From Streptomyces nymphaeiformis (GTDB taxonomy: Bacteria; Actinomycetota; Actinomycetes; Streptomycetales; Streptomycetaceae): a stretch of 64,000 bases of DNA. The notes under the pieces are model-generated. The model made no database searches. It worked only from the letters and a program-made list of their open reading frames with translations, and was not told the origin of the DNA. Where the stretch lies: the NCBI RefSeq assembly GCF_014203895.1, contig NZ_JACHJY010000003.1, positions 186,001-250,000 on the forward strand. The letters are read 5' to 3'. Positions 1 through 13,279 of this stretch are shown piece by piece (the first letter of the stretch is position 1; each line of letters opens with the position of its first letter). Both the position numbers and the translations under genes were made by a program.

Positions 1-284
1 ACGCGCCGCTGGCCCGGCGGCAGATCAGTCAGCTCGCCCAGCAGGCGGGCCCGGCCTCCCGGGACGCCTTCCTGGTGAACCTGATGATCGTGCTGACGCG
101 GGAGATCCGTACCTACGAGACGGCGGTGCAGCGCACGATGAAGGAGGCTCCGCCGGCCGGTTCGGTGCCGGTGCCCTCGGGGGCGCTGGCGCCCGGCGAG
201 GAACAGCGGCTGCTGCTGAGGCGGCTGCACGACGACTGCGCGCTGGCACGGCGGGCCGTGCGCGCGGCGGTCGGGACGCGCTGA
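1..284 (+). CDS. C-terminal part of an unknown protein (5' end outside window)
   Basis: The frame is open from the left edge (first full codon at position 3) to a TGA at 282-284, giving about 93 residues. The visible part is alanine- and arginine-rich and probably helical, with no signal peptide, membrane segment or motif I recognise. The true start lies upstream of the window, so the ATG codons inside are probably not starts. A strong hairpin follows 30 bases after the stop, consistent with the end of a transcript. I cannot assign a function. Confidence 0.6.
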   Translation, partial: APLARRQISQLAQQAGPASRDAFLVNLMIVLTREIRTYETAVQRTMKEAPPAGSVPVPSGALAPGEEQRLLLRRLHDDCALARRAVRAAVGTR

Positions 285-313
285 AGGGGCGGGTCCGGCC
301 GACCACACGGGGG

Positions 314-360
314 CGATGCGCCGTGAGCCCGGTGCCGACACACCGGGACGCGGCGCATCG
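314..360 (+). terminator. Two-tier stem-loop after the first gene
   Basis: Outer arms 314-323 and 351-360 (CGATGCGCCG / CGGCGCATCG) are perfectly complementary. They enclose inner arms CCCGGTG (328-334) and CACCGGG (341-347) around a 6-base loop. It lies just after the stop at 284 and well before the amidase start. There is no long U-tract, as is usual for Streptomyces terminators. Confidence 0.7.
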
Positions 361-392
361 GCTTGTCCGTACCGTCCCCGCCACGAGAACCG

Positions 393-422
393 CTCCATTG
401 GTCCATTCCCTCCATTGGTCCA
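393..422. repeat. 13-bp direct repeat upstream of the amidase
   Basis: CTCCATTGGTCCA occurs at 393-405 and again at 410-422, a 17-base period, in the region that should hold the amidase promoter. A regulator site is possible. An ECF-sigma-like -35 element (GGAACTT, 500-506) follows, but I see no convincing -10. The rest of the 361-608 stretch holds no gene I can support. Confidence 0.4.
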
Positions 423-608
423 GTCCGTTGACGCGTCCCAGGCCCGGGACCCGTCTCCGCGAAACTCCGCCACATGGCCTCCATTCCCGCCCTGACGTGG
501 GAACTTCCTTTCGTGCGGGTGTGATTGACGCAGCGTCCGGGAGCCGATACCCCTGTACGGGTTCGGCCCCGCACGCCCCCGTGTCACCCCCTGCCTCTGG
601 AGGCCGCC

Positions 609-2582
609 TTGCTCCGTTCCGCTGCGCGCAGACACCCTTCCCCGACTCGTGTACGGGGGGCGGCGGGCGCCCTGGCGTCCACCGCCCTGCTGCTTCCCCT
701 GCTGTCCGCCGCCCCGCCCGCCGGCGCCGAGGTGCCCGAGGCGGGTGTCCTGCAGGGGCAGTTCGCCCGGGCCGCCGAGCGTCAGGGCGTGCCCGAGAGC
801 GTGCTGCTCGCCGTCTCCTACCTGCAGTCGCGGTGGGACACCCACGGCGGGGCGCCGAGCGTGACCGGCGGCTACGGTCCGATGCACCTGACGGACGCGG
901 TGACGGCGCTGACCGGGACCGTCCCGCACCACTCGGAGGGCGAGGAGGACGCCCGGGGCGACGACTTCCGCCCGGCCCGCGCCGGCGGGGACGTCCCGGC
1001 GCCCGCGGCCGAGGAGTTGCCCGAGCGGCTGCGGACCCTGGAGCGGGCGTCCTCGCTGTCCGGGATCCCGGCCGAGGAGCTGCGTACCGTACCGGCGGCG
1101 AACATCGAGGGCGGGGCGGCGCTGCTCGCCGCGGCGCAGCGCGAGGCCGGTCTTCCGGCGAGCGCGGACCCGGCCGACTGGTACGGGGCGGTGGCGCGGT
1201 TCTCCGGCGCGGACGACTCGGCGACGGCGACGACGTACGCGAACGACGTCTTCGACGTGATCCGGAGCGGTGAGACGCGGACGACGGACAGCGGGCAGGT
1301 GGTGACGCTCCCGGCCGCCCCGGCGGTCGCGCCCGCCACGGGCCAGGTGGCGGGCCTGGGGCTGCGCCGGCCGGCCGCCGGGCCCGTGGAGTGCCCGGCC
1401 TCGGTGGCCTGCGAGTGGATCCCCGCGCCGTACGAGGAGTTCGGCGACGGCGACTACGGCAACCACGACAAGGCGAACCGGCCCGTCTCCCAGTCGATCG
1501 ACTACATCGTGATCCACGACACCGAGGCCGACTGGAAGACCACCCTGAAGCTGGTGCAGGACCCGACGTACGTGTCCTGGCAGTACTCGCTGCGGTCCTC
1601 CGACGGGCACGTCGCCCAGCACGTGCCGCTGAAGGACGTGGCCTGGCACGCCGGGAACTGGTTCGTGAACGCCAAGTCGGTGGGTCTGGAGCACGAGGGC
1701 TTCCTGACCTCGCCGGACTCCTGGTACACGGAGGCGATGTACCGGTCGTCGGCGCGCCTGGTGCGGTACATCGCCGCGCGGTACGACATCCCGCTGGACC
1801 GGCAGCACGTCCTGGGCCACGACAACGTGCCGGGCACGGTGACGTCCTCGATCAAGGGCATGCACACGGACCCGGGGCCGTACTGGGACTGGGCGCACTA
1901 CTTCCAGCTGCTCGGCCGTCCGATCACCCCGAGCGCCGGTCCGCAGGCGGGCGTGGTGACGATCCGGCCCGACTACGAGTCCCACCAGCCGGTCTACACG
2001 GGCTGTGTGACGGCGGGGCAGGCGTGTGTGCCGCACGGCAGCGGGGCGGTGCGCCTGCACACCGAGCCGAGCGCCGACGCGCCCCTGGTGAAGGACATCG
2101 GTCTGCGGCCCGGCGGGCAGGACTCCACCACCGGGGTCAACGACACGGGGGCGCGGGCCTCGACCGGGCAGAGCTTCGCGGTGGCGGAGCGCCGGGGGGA
2201 CTGGACGGCGGTCTGGTACCTCGGGCAGAAGGCGTGGTTCAGCAACCCGGTGGCGGAGCCGACGGCGGTGAACGTCCGGGGGCAGGTCCTGACGCCCCGG
2301 GAGGGACTGGCGCAGGTGCCGGTGTACGGGAGGGCGTATCCGGAGGCCTCGGCGTATCCGGCGGGTGTGCCGGTGCAGTCGGTGTCGCCGCTGCCGTACA
2401 AGCTGCTCGCCGGTCAGCGGTACGTGGTGGGGGGCCAGACCCCCGGCGAGTACTACTTCGCTCCGGTGTTCGATCCCAGTGGGCACACGGTCGTCCGGGG
2501 CCAGGAGGAGTACTACCAGATCCAGTTCGGCCACCGGGTCGCCTTCGTGAAGGCCGCTGACGTGCGGGTTTCCCAGGGCTGA
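609..2582 (+). CDS. Secreted N-acetylmuramoyl-L-alanine amidase (Amidase_2 family)
   Basis: A predicted exported peptidoglycan hydrolase that would cut the MurNAc-L-Ala bond. The TTG at 609 is chosen because GGAGG at 599-603 sits 5 bases upstream and translation from it gives a basic n-region, a hydrophobic stretch (ASTALLLPLLSAAP) and an AGA cleavage site. The N-terminal third resembles a lysozyme-like/accessory region. The catalytic core follows, with candidate zinc and catalytic residues in IHDTEAD, LEHEG and GHDNVPGT, the Amidase_2/PGRP pattern. The C-terminal part (TEPSADAPLVKDIG onward) looks like an SH3-type wall-binding domain. It is monocistronic, between terminators at 314-360 and 2604-2640. 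Likely roles are wall remodelling in growth or sporulation (inference). Confidence 0.9.
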   Translation: MLRSAARRHPSPTRVRGAAGALASTALLLPLLSAAPPAGAEVPEAGVLQGQFARAAERQGVPESVLLAVSYLQSRWDTHGGAPSVTGGYGPMHLTDAVTALTGTVPHHSEGEEDARGDDFRPARAGGDVPAPAAEELPERLRTLERASSLSGIPAEELRTVPAANIEGGAALLAAAQREAGLPASADPADWYGAVARFSGADDSATATTYANDVFDVIRSGETRTTDSGQVVTLPAAPAVAPATGQVAGLGLRRPAAGPVECPASVACEWIPAPYEEFGDGDYGNHDKANRPVSQSIDYIVIHDTEADWKTTLKLVQDPTYVSWQYSLRSSDGHVAQHVPLKDVAWHAGNWFVNAKSVGLEHEGFLTSPDSWYTEAMYRSSARLVRYIAARYDIPLDRQHVLGHDNVPGTVTSSIKGMHTDPGPYWDWAHYFQLLGRPITPSAGPQAGVVTIRPDYESHQPVYTGCVTAGQACVPHGSGAVRLHTEPSADAPLVKDIGLRPGGQDSTTGVNDTGARASTGQSFAVAERRGDWTAVWYLGQKAWFSNPVAEPTAVNVRGQVLTPREGLAQVPVYGRAYPEASAYPAGVPVQSVSPLPYKLLAGQRYVVGGQTPGEYYFAPVFDPSGHTVVRGQEEYYQIQFGHRVAFVKAADVRVSQG

Positions 2583-4940
<2,358 letters not shown>

Positions 4941-4951
4941 CCCGACGTACG

Positions 4952-4987
4952 CCGAAGGCCTCCGGGAGGACTCCCGGAGGCCTTCGG
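4952..4987. terminator. Bidirectional terminator between geoA and the S4-protein gene
   Basis: A 17-bp perfect inverted repeat (4952-4968 with 4971-4987, GAAGGCCTCCGGGAG / CTCCCGGAGGCCTTC core) has only two bases between the arms. It lies between the 3' ends of convergent genes and can serve both. Confidence 0.85.
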
Positions 4988-5004
4988 GTCGACGAGTCGA
5001 CGGA

Positions 5005-5058
5005 TCAGGGGCGACGGCCCCGCACTTCGCCTCAGGGGCGACGGCCGCGCAGTTCGTC
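5005..5058. repeat. 27-bp tandem duplication over the stop codon of the S4-protein gene
   Basis: TCAGGGGCGACGGCC starts at 5005 and again at 5032. Similarity continues to about 25 of the 27 bases of each unit (5005-5031 and 5032-5058) with a few mismatches. On the minus strand each unit encodes a similar C-terminal peptide ending RGRRP and a TGA stop, so the last codons of the gene are duplicated just beyond its stop. Confidence 0.75.
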
Positions 5059-5397
5059 GAGTTCGCGGCGCTCGCGCTTCGTGGGGCGGCCCGCGCCCCG
5101 GTCACGCACGGCGGCGACCGCGACGTGCTCACGGGGCGGCGGGGGCGGGCTGTTGTCCACGTACGCCTCGGCGGCGACCGGCGGGCCGATCCGCTTGGTG
5201 TGGAGCTCCTTGACCTCGACGATCCGCTCCCGGCCGCCGTGGTAGATCCGAACCTCGTCGCCGGGCTTCACGGCCTGCGCGGGCTTGACCCGCTCGCCGT
5301 TGACCTTGACGTGTCCGGCCCGGCAGGCGGCCGCGGCCTGCGAGCGGGTCTTGGTCAGCCGGACCGCCCAGATCCAGGCGTCGACGCGCGCGCTCAT
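5032..5397 (-). CDS. S4-domain RNA-binding protein (HslR/Hsp15-like)
   Basis: This 121-residue protein begins with an S4 RNA-binding fold (residues about 3-65: VDAWIWAVRLTKTRSQA, CRAGHVKVNGERVKPAQAV, GDEVRI). A basic C-terminal tail follows (GAGRPTKRERRELDELRGRRP). E. coli Hsp15 and its relatives bind 50S subunits carrying stalled nascent chains, and a ribosome-quality-control role is likely here. The ATG at 5395-5397 fits the conserved MSARVDAWIW start. It lies 16 bases downstream of the conserved unknown gene at 5414-5914, so the two probably form an operon. Its C-terminal codons are duplicated after the stop. Confidence 0.85.
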   Translation of the reverse strand: MSARVDAWIWAVRLTKTRSQAAAACRAGHVKVNGERVKPAQAVKPGDEVRIYHGGRERIVEVKELHTKRIGPPVAAEAYVDNSPPPPPREHVAVAAVRDRGAGRPTKRERRELDELRGRRP

Positions 5398-5413
5398 CGG
5401 CCCCGCTCCCCCG

Positions 5414-5914
5414 TCAGCCCTGCTGGAACAGCTCGGCGGGCAGCGGCTTGAGCAGCGCGTACAGGTCGTCGGTGATCGGCCGGTCCCAACTGGCGATCGT
5501 CACGAGGACGTTGTCGCTGCGGTCGAACTGGACGCAGGAGATGCGGCTCTCGGAGAGCTTGAGGCGGCGCACGATGAGGAGGTTGTCGCCCTGCATGACG
5601 GGCATGTCCTCGGTGTCGAGGACCTCGACCGGCTCGTCGTTCTCCAGGGCCACGAGGAGCTGGGCGACCTCGAAGGGGATCTGGCCGTCGGCGAGCTCGC
5701 GCGCCGGGGAGCCCTCGGGGAGGTTACCGATGATCATCGCGGGTCCCCGGCCGCCGAACAGGTCGTAGCGGAGGAACACGCCCTGGCAGGAGCCGTCGGG
5801 TGCGGGCAGCAGGCCGGCGCCGAGATTGCCGGGCCAGTCCCCCGGATCCATGGCCAGGACGTCGAAGTCCGGGCCCGCGGGTGTGGCGGCGCTGCGGCGG
5901 CGGAGGAAGGACAT
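5414..5914 (-). CDS. Conserved actinobacterial protein of unknown function
   Basis: This 166-residue protein starts MSFLRRRSAATPAG. It has no signal peptide or membrane segment. The globular body is rich in beta-type hydrophobic patches (AMIIGNLPEG, DNLLIVRRLKLSESRISCVQF, NVLVTIASWDRPITDDLYALL). I recognise no catalytic motif. It is the first gene of a probable two-gene unit with the S4-domain protein, and its 5' side faces the stop of the giant LuxR regulator at 5981. Function unknown. Confidence 0.75.
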   Translation of the reverse strand: MSFLRRRSAATPAGPDFDVLAMDPGDWPGNLGAGLLPAPDGSCQGVFLRYDLFGGRGPAMIIGNLPEGSPARELADGQIPFEVAQLLVALENDEPVEVLDTEDMPVMQGDNLLIVRRLKLSESRISCVQFDRSDNVLVTIASWDRPITDDLYALLKPLPAELFQQG

Positions 5915-5980
5915 ACGGCCATGGTACGTGCCTCCGCGCGTGGCGCGACGCGCCGGGCGGCCGCCTCCGGTCGGCGCCTC

Positions 5981-9187
<3,207 letters not shown>

Positions 9188-9293
9188 GTTCCACCCCCAC
9201 ACCGAGGGCGCACGCCCGGCGCATGTCCGGGAGGACCGGGCTACTGGCCCCGCGAAGGCCCCAGCGTACGCCCGGCGGGGCCGCTTGTGACCG

Positions 9294-9704
9294 TCATTCG
9301 GCCAAGAGGGCCGACCGCTCCGAGAGCCGGGCCAGAACGTCCAACGCCTCACCTGCGCGGTCGTGTTCGACGAAGAGGTGGTCGTGATGGAATCCGGCCA
9401 CGACGTTGCAGCTCAGGCCCGCCGCGGCGAGCTCGCCCGCGACGGCGGCCGTGAGTCCGACGGCGTCGAGCGCGGAGTGCACCCGGAGCGTGATCCAGCC
9501 GGCCGCGTAGTCGTACGCGAGGCCTGCGGAGTCGGCCTCCTCCTGGCGTACGACGAGGGTGAGGCCCTCGGGTTCGGTGACGGTGACGACGGGGGCGACC
9601 CCGGCGGGTGCGGGGCCGTCCACCGTGGTGAAGACGTAGCGGCCGGGGTCGAGTTCCGGGCGCATGCCGGCGAGGAGCCGGGTGAGGTCGCGTTCCGCGT
9701 TCAT
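9294..9704 (-). CDS. ACT-domain protein
   Basis: This 136-residue protein (MNAERDLTRLLAGMRPELDPGRYVF) matches the small stand-alone ACT-domain proteins often linked to amino-acid sensing. An N-terminal beta-rich half (VVTVTEPEGLTLVVRQEEAD) is followed by an ACT-like half (AAGWITLRVHSALDAVGLTAAVAGELAAAGLSCNVVAGFHHDHLFVEHDRA). ACT folds bind amino acids as regulatory ligands. The ligand here is unknown and no catalytic domain is attached. The next gene upstream, the thiolase-fold protein stopping at 9734, leaves a 29-base gap, so read-through from that operon is possible. Confidence 0.8.
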   Translation of the reverse strand: MNAERDLTRLLAGMRPELDPGRYVFTTVDGPAPAGVAPVVTVTEPEGLTLVVRQEEADSAGLAYDYAAGWITLRVHSALDAVGLTAAVAGELAAAGLSCNVVAGFHHDHLFVEHDRAGEALDVLARLSERSALLAE

Positions 9705-9733
9705 GGAGGTCAGGGTAGGCGCCCCGCCGCGGC

Positions 9734-10903
9734 TCAGCCGGTGGGCGGGGTGTCCCCCACGACCCACATGGCGAAGAACTGGGCGCCGCCGCCGTAGGCG
9801 TGGCCGAGGGCCCGGCGGGCGCCTTCGACCTGGTGCGCGCCGGCGTCCCCCCGTACCTGGAGGGCGGCCTCGGCGAAGCGGATCATCCCGGAGGCTCCGA
9901 TGGGGTTGGTGGAGAGGACCCCGCCCGAGGGGTTCACGGGCAGGTCGCCGTCGAGCTCGGTCACCCCGGACTCGGTGAGCTTCCAGCCCTCGCCCTCCTC
10001 GGCGAAGCCCAGGTTCTCCAGCCACATGGGTTCGTACCAGGAGAACGGCACGTACATCTCGACGGCGTCGATCTCCCGCCGGGGGTCGGTGACGCCGGCC
10101 TGCCGGAAGACGTCGGCGGCGCAGTCCCGGCCGGCCCGCGGGGAGACGAAGTCCTTGCCCGCGAAGAGGGTGGGTTCGCTGCGCATCGCCCCGCCGTGCA
10201 CCCAGGCGGCCGGACGGGGTGCGCGGTCGGCTCCGGCGCGGTCGGTGAGGACCATGGCGCAGGCGCCGTCCGAGGAGGGGCAGGTCTCGGAGTAGCGGAT
10301 CGGGTCCCAGAGCATCGGGGAGGCCTGGACCTTCTCCAGGGTGAGGTCGTGCTCGTGGAGGTGGGCGTACGGGTTCTTGAGCGCGTTGCGCCGGTCCTTG
10401 TACGCGACGAGGGAGCCGATCGTGTCGGGGGCGCCGGTGCGGCGCATGTACGCGCGCACGTGCGGGGCGAAGAAGCCGCCGGCGCCGGCGAGCAGCGGCT
10501 GCTGGAAGGGGACGGGCAGGGAGAGGCCCCACATGGCGTTGGACTCGGACTGCTTCTCGAAGGCGAGGGTGAGGACGGTGCGGTGCACGCGCGCGGAGAC
10601 CAGGTTGGCGGCGACGAGGGCGGTGGAGCCGCCGACCGATCCGGCCGTGTGGACGCGGATCATGGGCTTGCCGACCGCGCCGAGGGCGTCGGCGAGGTAG
10701 AGCTCCGGCATCATGACGCCCTCGAAGAAGTCGGGGGCCTTGCCGATGACGACGGCGTCGATGTCCGCCCAGGTCAGCTCGGCGTCCTCCAGGGCGCGGA
10801 GGGCGGCCTCGCGGACGAGTCCGGCGATCGAGACGTCCCTGCGGGCGGCGACGTGCTTGGTCTGGCCGATGCCGACGACGGCGACGGGCTCTTTACCGGG
10901 CAT
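9734..10903 (-). CDS. SCP-x/Ltp-type thiolase-fold protein (probable aldolase, lacks thiolase Cys/His)
   Basis: This 389-residue protein has a thiolase fold of the lipid-transfer/SCP-x type (VAVVGIGQTKH, NPSGGVLSTNPIGASG, LGHAYGGGAQFF). The usual nucleophilic Cys position is VHTAGSVGGS, with no Cys, and the GHP motif is TNP, so classical thiolysis is unlikely. Ltp2-type homologues of actinobacterial steroid side-chain degradation act as retro-aldolases together with a DUF35 partner, and a DUF35 gene lies in this operon. Start ATG 10901-10903 has a GGGGAG site. It overlaps the previous gene by 11 bases and is the last core gene of the 12907-to-9734 operon. The aldolase role is inference; fold assignment is firm. 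Confidence 0.85.
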   Translation of the reverse strand: MPGKEPVAVVGIGQTKHVAARRDVSIAGLVREAALRALEDAELTWADIDAVVIGKAPDFFEGVMMPELYLADALGAVGKPMIRVHTAGSVGGSTALVAANLVSARVHRTVLTLAFEKQSESNAMWGLSLPVPFQQPLLAGAGGFFAPHVRAYMRRTGAPDTIGSLVAYKDRRNALKNPYAHLHEHDLTLEKVQASPMLWDPIRYSETCPSSDGACAMVLTDRAGADRAPRPAAWVHGGAMRSEPTLFAGKDFVSPRAGRDCAADVFRQAGVTDPRREIDAVEMYVPFSWYEPMWLENLGFAEEGEGWKLTESGVTELDGDLPVNPSGGVLSTNPIGASGMIRFAEAALQVRGDAGAHQVEGARRALGHAYGGGAQFFAMWVVGDTPPTG

Positions 10904-11948
10904 GGGTCTCCCCTTCCAGGACGGCGACGAGGTTCTGCTGGAGGCAGGGTCCTGAGGTCGCGTGGGCGAGGGCGCGGTCGGACTCGCCGCGGTGGATGCG
11001 GGCGGCGGCCTCGCCGAGCCGGATCAGTCCGGCGGCCATGACGGGGTTGGCGGCGAGGGCGCCCCCGGAGGGGTTGACCGTCACGCTGTCGTCGAGCCCG
11101 AGGGCTTTCCTCAGGACGACCTCCTGGGAGGTGAAGGGCGCGTGGAGTTCGGCGGTGTCGACGGGCCGTTCGAAGGCTCCGGCGCGTTCGGCGGCGAGGC
11201 GGGTGGAGGGCGAGTCGGTGAGGTCGCGGACGCCGAGGGAGTGGGCCTCGATCCGGTGGTCCATGCCCCGGATCCAGGCGGGGCGCTCGCACAGCTCGCG
11301 GGCCCGGTCGCCGGCGGCGAGGATCACGGCGGCGACGCCGTCGCCGACGGGCGGGCAGTCGCCGGTGCGGAGGGGCTGGACGGCGTATCCGCCCTGGGGG
11401 CGGGCTCCCGGCAGCTGGGCGTGGGGGTTGGTGCGGGCGTCCTCGCGGCTGCGGGCGGCGATCGCGGCGAGGGCGGGTTCGTCGGTCTCCCCGGCGTCGA
11501 TGAGGGCCTGGGCCTGGAGGGCGGCGAGGGCGACGGAGTCGGGCCACAGCGGGGCGAGGTAGTACGGGTCGAGCTGGCGGGTGAGGACGTCGCGGACGGA
11601 GCCGGGCGAGGACTTGCCGTAGGAGTAGACGAGGGCCGTGTCGGCCTCTCCGGTGAGCAGCTTCACCCAGGCCTCGTAGAGGGCCCAGGCGCCGTCGGCC
11701 TCGACGTGGGACTCGGAGATCGGCGGCCAGGCGCCTACGCCGTCGAGGGCCATGGTGAAGGAGAAGGCGCGCCCGGCGAGGTAGTCGGAGGAGCCGGAGC
11801 AGGTGAAGCCGATGTCGGCGGCCTTCAGGCCGGTCTGCCGCTGCACCTCGTGCAGCACGGGCATCACCATCTCGACCTCGGAGAGGTCGTCGGTGTGCCG
11901 CCGGTGGTCGCTCTGGGCGAAGGCGACGATCGCCACGTCCCGGCTCAT
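10893..11948 (-). CDS. Second thiolase-fold protein of the operon (Cys-less)
   Basis: This 351-residue protein (MSRDVAIVAFAQSDHRRHTD) is a divergent thiolase/acetyl-CoA acetyltransferase-fold paralogue of its downstream neighbour. The expected active Cys region reads SESHVEADGAWAL, with no Cys, and the GHP region reads VNPSGGALAANPVMAAG. A C-terminal Cys remains in SGPCLQQN. Its ATG overlaps the stop of the DUF35 gene in a four-base TCAT junction (11945-11948), and its own end overlaps the next gene by 11 bases, so the three are translationally coupled. A heteromeric thiolase-fold/DUF35 complex acting on a CoA ester is the likely role; the substrate is unknown. Confidence 0.82.
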   Translation of the reverse strand: MSRDVAIVAFAQSDHRRHTDDLSEVEMVMPVLHEVQRQTGLKAADIGFTCSGSSDYLAGRAFSFTMALDGVGAWPPISESHVEADGAWALYEAWVKLLTGEADTALVYSYGKSSPGSVRDVLTRQLDPYYLAPLWPDSVALAALQAQALIDAGETDEPALAAIAARSREDARTNPHAQLPGARPQGGYAVQPLRTGDCPPVGDGVAAVILAAGDRARELCERPAWIRGMDHRIEAHSLGVRDLTDSPSTRLAAERAGAFERPVDTAELHAPFTSQEVVLRKALGLDDSVTVNPSGGALAANPVMAAGLIRLGEAAARIHRGESDRALAHATSGPCLQQNLVAVLEGETHAR

Positions 11949-12907
11949 AGCAGCTCCTTGTACGTGTCGTAGTCGGCGTCGGGCTCGCCGGTGGGCCGGT
12001 AGTGGTCGGGGTAGCGGCCGTCCTCGCTCCACACGGGTTCGACGCGCAGGCCCATGCGGACCTCGTCGTAGGGGATGCCGGCGATCCGGCCGTGGAGGGC
12101 GAGCCCGGCGCCGTCGAGGGCGATGTGGGCGTAGACGTACGGGACTTCGATGTCGAGGTTCTTCGCCTTGATGTTGACGATGCAGAAGGTGGTGACGGTG
12201 CCGCGGGGGCCGACCTCGACCTGGTCGGTGGTGGCGACGCCGCAGGTGGGGCATGCGCCGCGGGGCGGCACGTACACCTTGGCGCAGGAGGGGCAGCGTT
12301 CGCCGACGGTGCGGCGCTCGGCGAGCCCGTGCAGATAGCGGGTCTGGGCGCGGCCGGGGCTGTACGTGTAGTCGAGGCGGGCGGGGGCGACGATGCCGGT
12401 CACGGGCTCCTCGAACCGGCCGTCGTGCGGGGTGGTGTCGTCCTGCGGGCTGCTCTCGTACGGCTCGAAGCAGGCGATGTCCGTGATGGCGCCGGCGCGT
12501 TCGGCGGCCCAGCGGATCCGCACCCGCAGGCCGGTGCGAACGGCCTCGGGGCCGGGGACGTCGAGGGCGTGGAGCAGGGCGGTGTCGGCGCCGTCGAGGC
12601 GGACGAGGACCCAGGCGAAGGGGGTCGCGAGGGGCTGGCCGGGGCGGGGCTCGGGGTTCCAGGCCCAGGTGGTGACGGTGCCGGTCGCGGCGACCTCGAC
12701 GAGCTCGCGGAGCTCGGCGGCGGTCACGGGGTCGTACTCGACGGGCGGGACGAGCACGCCACCCGCCTCGGTGCGCACACCGAGGACGGTGCGCTCGCGG
12801 AGTCCGGTGAGGAACGCGGACTGGACGGGGCCGAGGGAACGGGTGAAGGGGAACTCGACGACGAGGGGCGCCTGGAGGGCTCCGGGCGGGGGTGCGGCTG
12901 CTGTCAT
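11945..12907 (-). CDS. Double DUF35 OB-fold/zinc-ribbon protein, partner of the thiolase-fold proteins
   Basis: The 320-residue protein (MTAAAPPPGALQAPLVVEFPF) has two DUF35-like OB folds. The second half also has the zinc ribbon CPSCAKVYVPPRGACPTC followed by an OB core (GTVTTFCIVNIKAKN, VPYVYAHIALDGAGLALHGRI). DUF35 proteins partner with thiolase-fold enzymes such as Ltp2 in actinobacterial steroid catabolism and may channel acyl-CoA. The ATG at 12905-12907 has AGAGGAG upstream. It is the first gene of a tightly overlapping three-gene operon. The N-terminal half lacks a zinc ribbon, suggesting a duplicated OB domain serving two thiolase-fold partners (inference). Confidence 0.85.
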   Translation of the reverse strand: MTAAAPPPGALQAPLVVEFPFTRSLGPVQSAFLTGLRERTVLGVRTEAGGVLVPPVEYDPVTAAELRELVEVAATGTVTTWAWNPEPRPGQPLATPFAWVLVRLDGADTALLHALDVPGPEAVRTGLRVRIRWAAERAGAITDIACFEPYESSPQDDTTPHDGRFEEPVTGIVAPARLDYTYSPGRAQTRYLHGLAERRTVGERCPSCAKVYVPPRGACPTCGVATTDQVEVGPRGTVTTFCIVNIKAKNLDIEVPYVYAHIALDGAGLALHGRIAGIPYDEVRMGLRVEPVWSEDGRYPDHYRPTGEPDADYDTYKELL

Positions 12908-13074
12908 GGGACGGCTCCTCTGGTGGGGGTGGGCGGGCGGACGGGTGTGGGGTGCGGGTGGGGCCGCTGCGCGGGGCCTTCTCCCCACCCCGCCCCTTCC
13001 CGAACTGGGGGCAGGCCCCCAGCCCCCCGCACGGCCTGCGGCCTCGCCCTCAAACGCCGGGCGCGCTGAACTCC

Positions 13075-13251
13075 CGCCCGCTGGGCGGGGACTTCAGCCC
13101 CGCCGGGATCCCCACGCCGCCAGGCGTAGGGGAGCTTGAGGCGGGGGTCCGGGGCGGAGCCCCCCACGACCGAGGTCTGGGCGAAGCCCCAAGACCGGGG
13201 GTCCGGGGCGGAGCCCGGTTCACGGGTGGGTCCGGGGGCGGAGCCCCCCGT
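13075..13251. repeat. Cluster of GC-rich REP-like hairpins
   Basis: GGGTCCGGGGCGGAGCCC-like units recur three times (about 13144-13165, 13196-13215 and 13227-13250). A related inverted repeat around 13084-13103 (GGCGGGGACTTCAGCCCCGCC) comes first. Each unit folds as GGGGC-GGA-GCCCC. Such elements are common between Streptomyces genes. Here they fill the gap (12908-13279) between the crotonase 3' end and the DUF35 operon and could act as a terminator array. Confidence 0.7.
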
Positions 13252-13279
13252 TTCGGGGAGGGGTGGGGTGGGGGAAGGG

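Noticed and set aside
9734..11948. Calling the two thiolase-fold genes true acetyl-CoA acyltransferases
   Set aside because: The nucleophilic Cys and GHP His are absent in both, so a classical thiolase reaction is unlikely.
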